A DNA stretch of 64,000 bases from Cerina sp048266425 (GTDB lineage: Bacteria; Bacteroidota; Bacteroidia; Flavobacteriales; Flavobacteriaceae), in contig JBLWZN010000011.1 of the NCBI GenBank assembly GCA_048266425.1, positions 1-64,000 of the forward strand. The letters are read 5' to 3'. Below the pieces are notes generated by a model. The model was not told the origin of the DNA and did no database searches. It saw only the letters and a program-made list of their open reading frames with translations. How positions within the stretch are numbered: position 1 is the first letter of the stretch; each line of letters begins with the position of its first letter. A program made the translations under genes and the position numbers. This document shows, one piece after another, positions 63,587 through 64,000 of this stretch.

Positions 63587-64000
63587 CTACTTCAAATCTA
63601 CTTGCAGCACATCACTATCGGCTGTTAGGTACAATCTTTTCCCATTCCCAGAGAAGGCACAATTGGAGGTTAGTAGACCGGTATGTATTCTTGCGATGGC
63701 TTTAGCTTCTGGATTAAAGATCCATATTCCACCTGGTCCGGAAGCAAAAATATAACCGTCCTTGTTGACTTTCATTCCATCGGGCAGACCTTGCCGCCCT
63801 GCTTTTCCTATTTGGTCGGTTACGTCATAGAACAATTTCTTATTGTCCAACTCCCCCGGAGCTACCACATTATATACATACCAAACCGCATGTTTTTCAT
63901 CGGAAACGGATACGTACAGTTTGGATTCATCCGGGGAGAAAGCAATTCCATTGGGCCTGGAGAGGGAATCCAATAAAATGGTTTCCCCTGTTCTTAAATG
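63587..64000 (-). CDS. SMP-30/gluconolactonase-like protein, 5'-partial
   Basis: The C-terminal about 138 residues of a six-bladed beta-propeller lactonase. The frame is open to the right edge (T-G-E-T-I-L-L-D upstream of the first Met), so the start lies outside. Family motifs: R-P-N-G-I-A-F-S-P-D-E (metal-binding Asn), G-L-P-D-G-M-K-V-N-K-D-G (metal-binding Asp) and A-S-G-P-G-G-I-W-I-F. Enzymes of this type hydrolyse aldonolactones made by sugar dehydrogenases, which suits the neighbouring locus. Confidence 0.88.
   Translation of the reverse strand, partial: HLRTGETILLDSLSRPNGIAFSPDESKLYVSVSDEKHAVWYVYNVVAPGELDNKKLFYDVTDQIGKAGRQGLPDGMKVNKDGYIFASGPGGIWIFNPEAKAIARIHTGLLTSNCAFSGNGKRLYLTADSDVLQVDLK

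Overview
The window is a contiguous chromosomal segment of a marine-type member of the Bacteroidota, most likely family Flavobacteriaceae. The evidence is TAnnTTTG -7 promoter elements, type IX secretion features (a 2,817-residue SprB-like protein with a type B C-terminal sorting domain and a T9SS Plug protein), a complete Na+-translocating NADH:quinone reductase operon, and group-typical gene neighbourhoods such as udk-ftsB-mutA-mutB and pruA-apaG. I see no phage, transposase, CRISPR array or tRNA gene. Genus cannot be assigned from the sequence alone.

Layout. 1-5 kb: a 5'-truncated glycerophosphodiesterase lipoprotein, a two-gene trans-3-hydroxy-L-proline module, and dnaX. 5-8 kb: the RNase P RNA gene, a 130-bp tandem repeat array, and gyrB. 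8.1-14.1 kb: an autoregulated MarR/TolC/HlyD/ABC-2 permease efflux operon and a secreted beta-propeller, bracketed by two inverted copies of the same repeat element. 14.2-18.8 kb: the udk-ftsB-mutA-mutB operon, in which mutB carries two in-frame insertions of repetitive DNA. 19-27 kb: a patatin phospholipase and a peptidoglycan-sugar recycling locus (anmK, nagZ, AmpG-like permease, GH10-like lipoprotein, divergent murQ). 27-37 kb: a PQQ-type sugar dehydrogenase lipoprotein and the giant T9SS cargo protein. 37-42 kb: pruA, apaG, a DUF3667 membrane protein and the Plug protein. 42-50 kb: nqrABCDEF, a small conserved protein and the flavin transferase apbE. 50-52.8 kb: a methyltransferase, map and an AraC regulator. 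52.9-64 kb: a carbohydrate locus with a ThuA/PVC-dehydrogenase/cupredoxin fusion, two TIM-barrel isomerases, a Gfo/Idh oxidoreductase, a NagB-LmbE fusion, a secreted 2-epimerase and a partial SMP-30 protein.

How genes work together. The 3-hydroxyproline pair makes proline, and pruA completes oxidation of proline to glutamate. The Nqr complex needs covalent FMN, which ApbE (1 kb downstream) installs. GH10-like lipoprotein, AmpG-like permease, NagZ, AnmK and MurQ form a logical route from cell-wall fragments to GlcNAc-6-phosphate; a 14-bp perfect palindrome sits at the predicted murQ start site. Plug and the giant SprB-like protein both belong to the type IX secretion/adhesion machinery.

Most unusual observations: repeat DNA translated inside MutB, two repeat elements in inverted orientation around the efflux block, palindromic repeats built into rnpB, and a dehydrogenase polypeptide that ends in an intact type-1 copper domain and has no haem motif.
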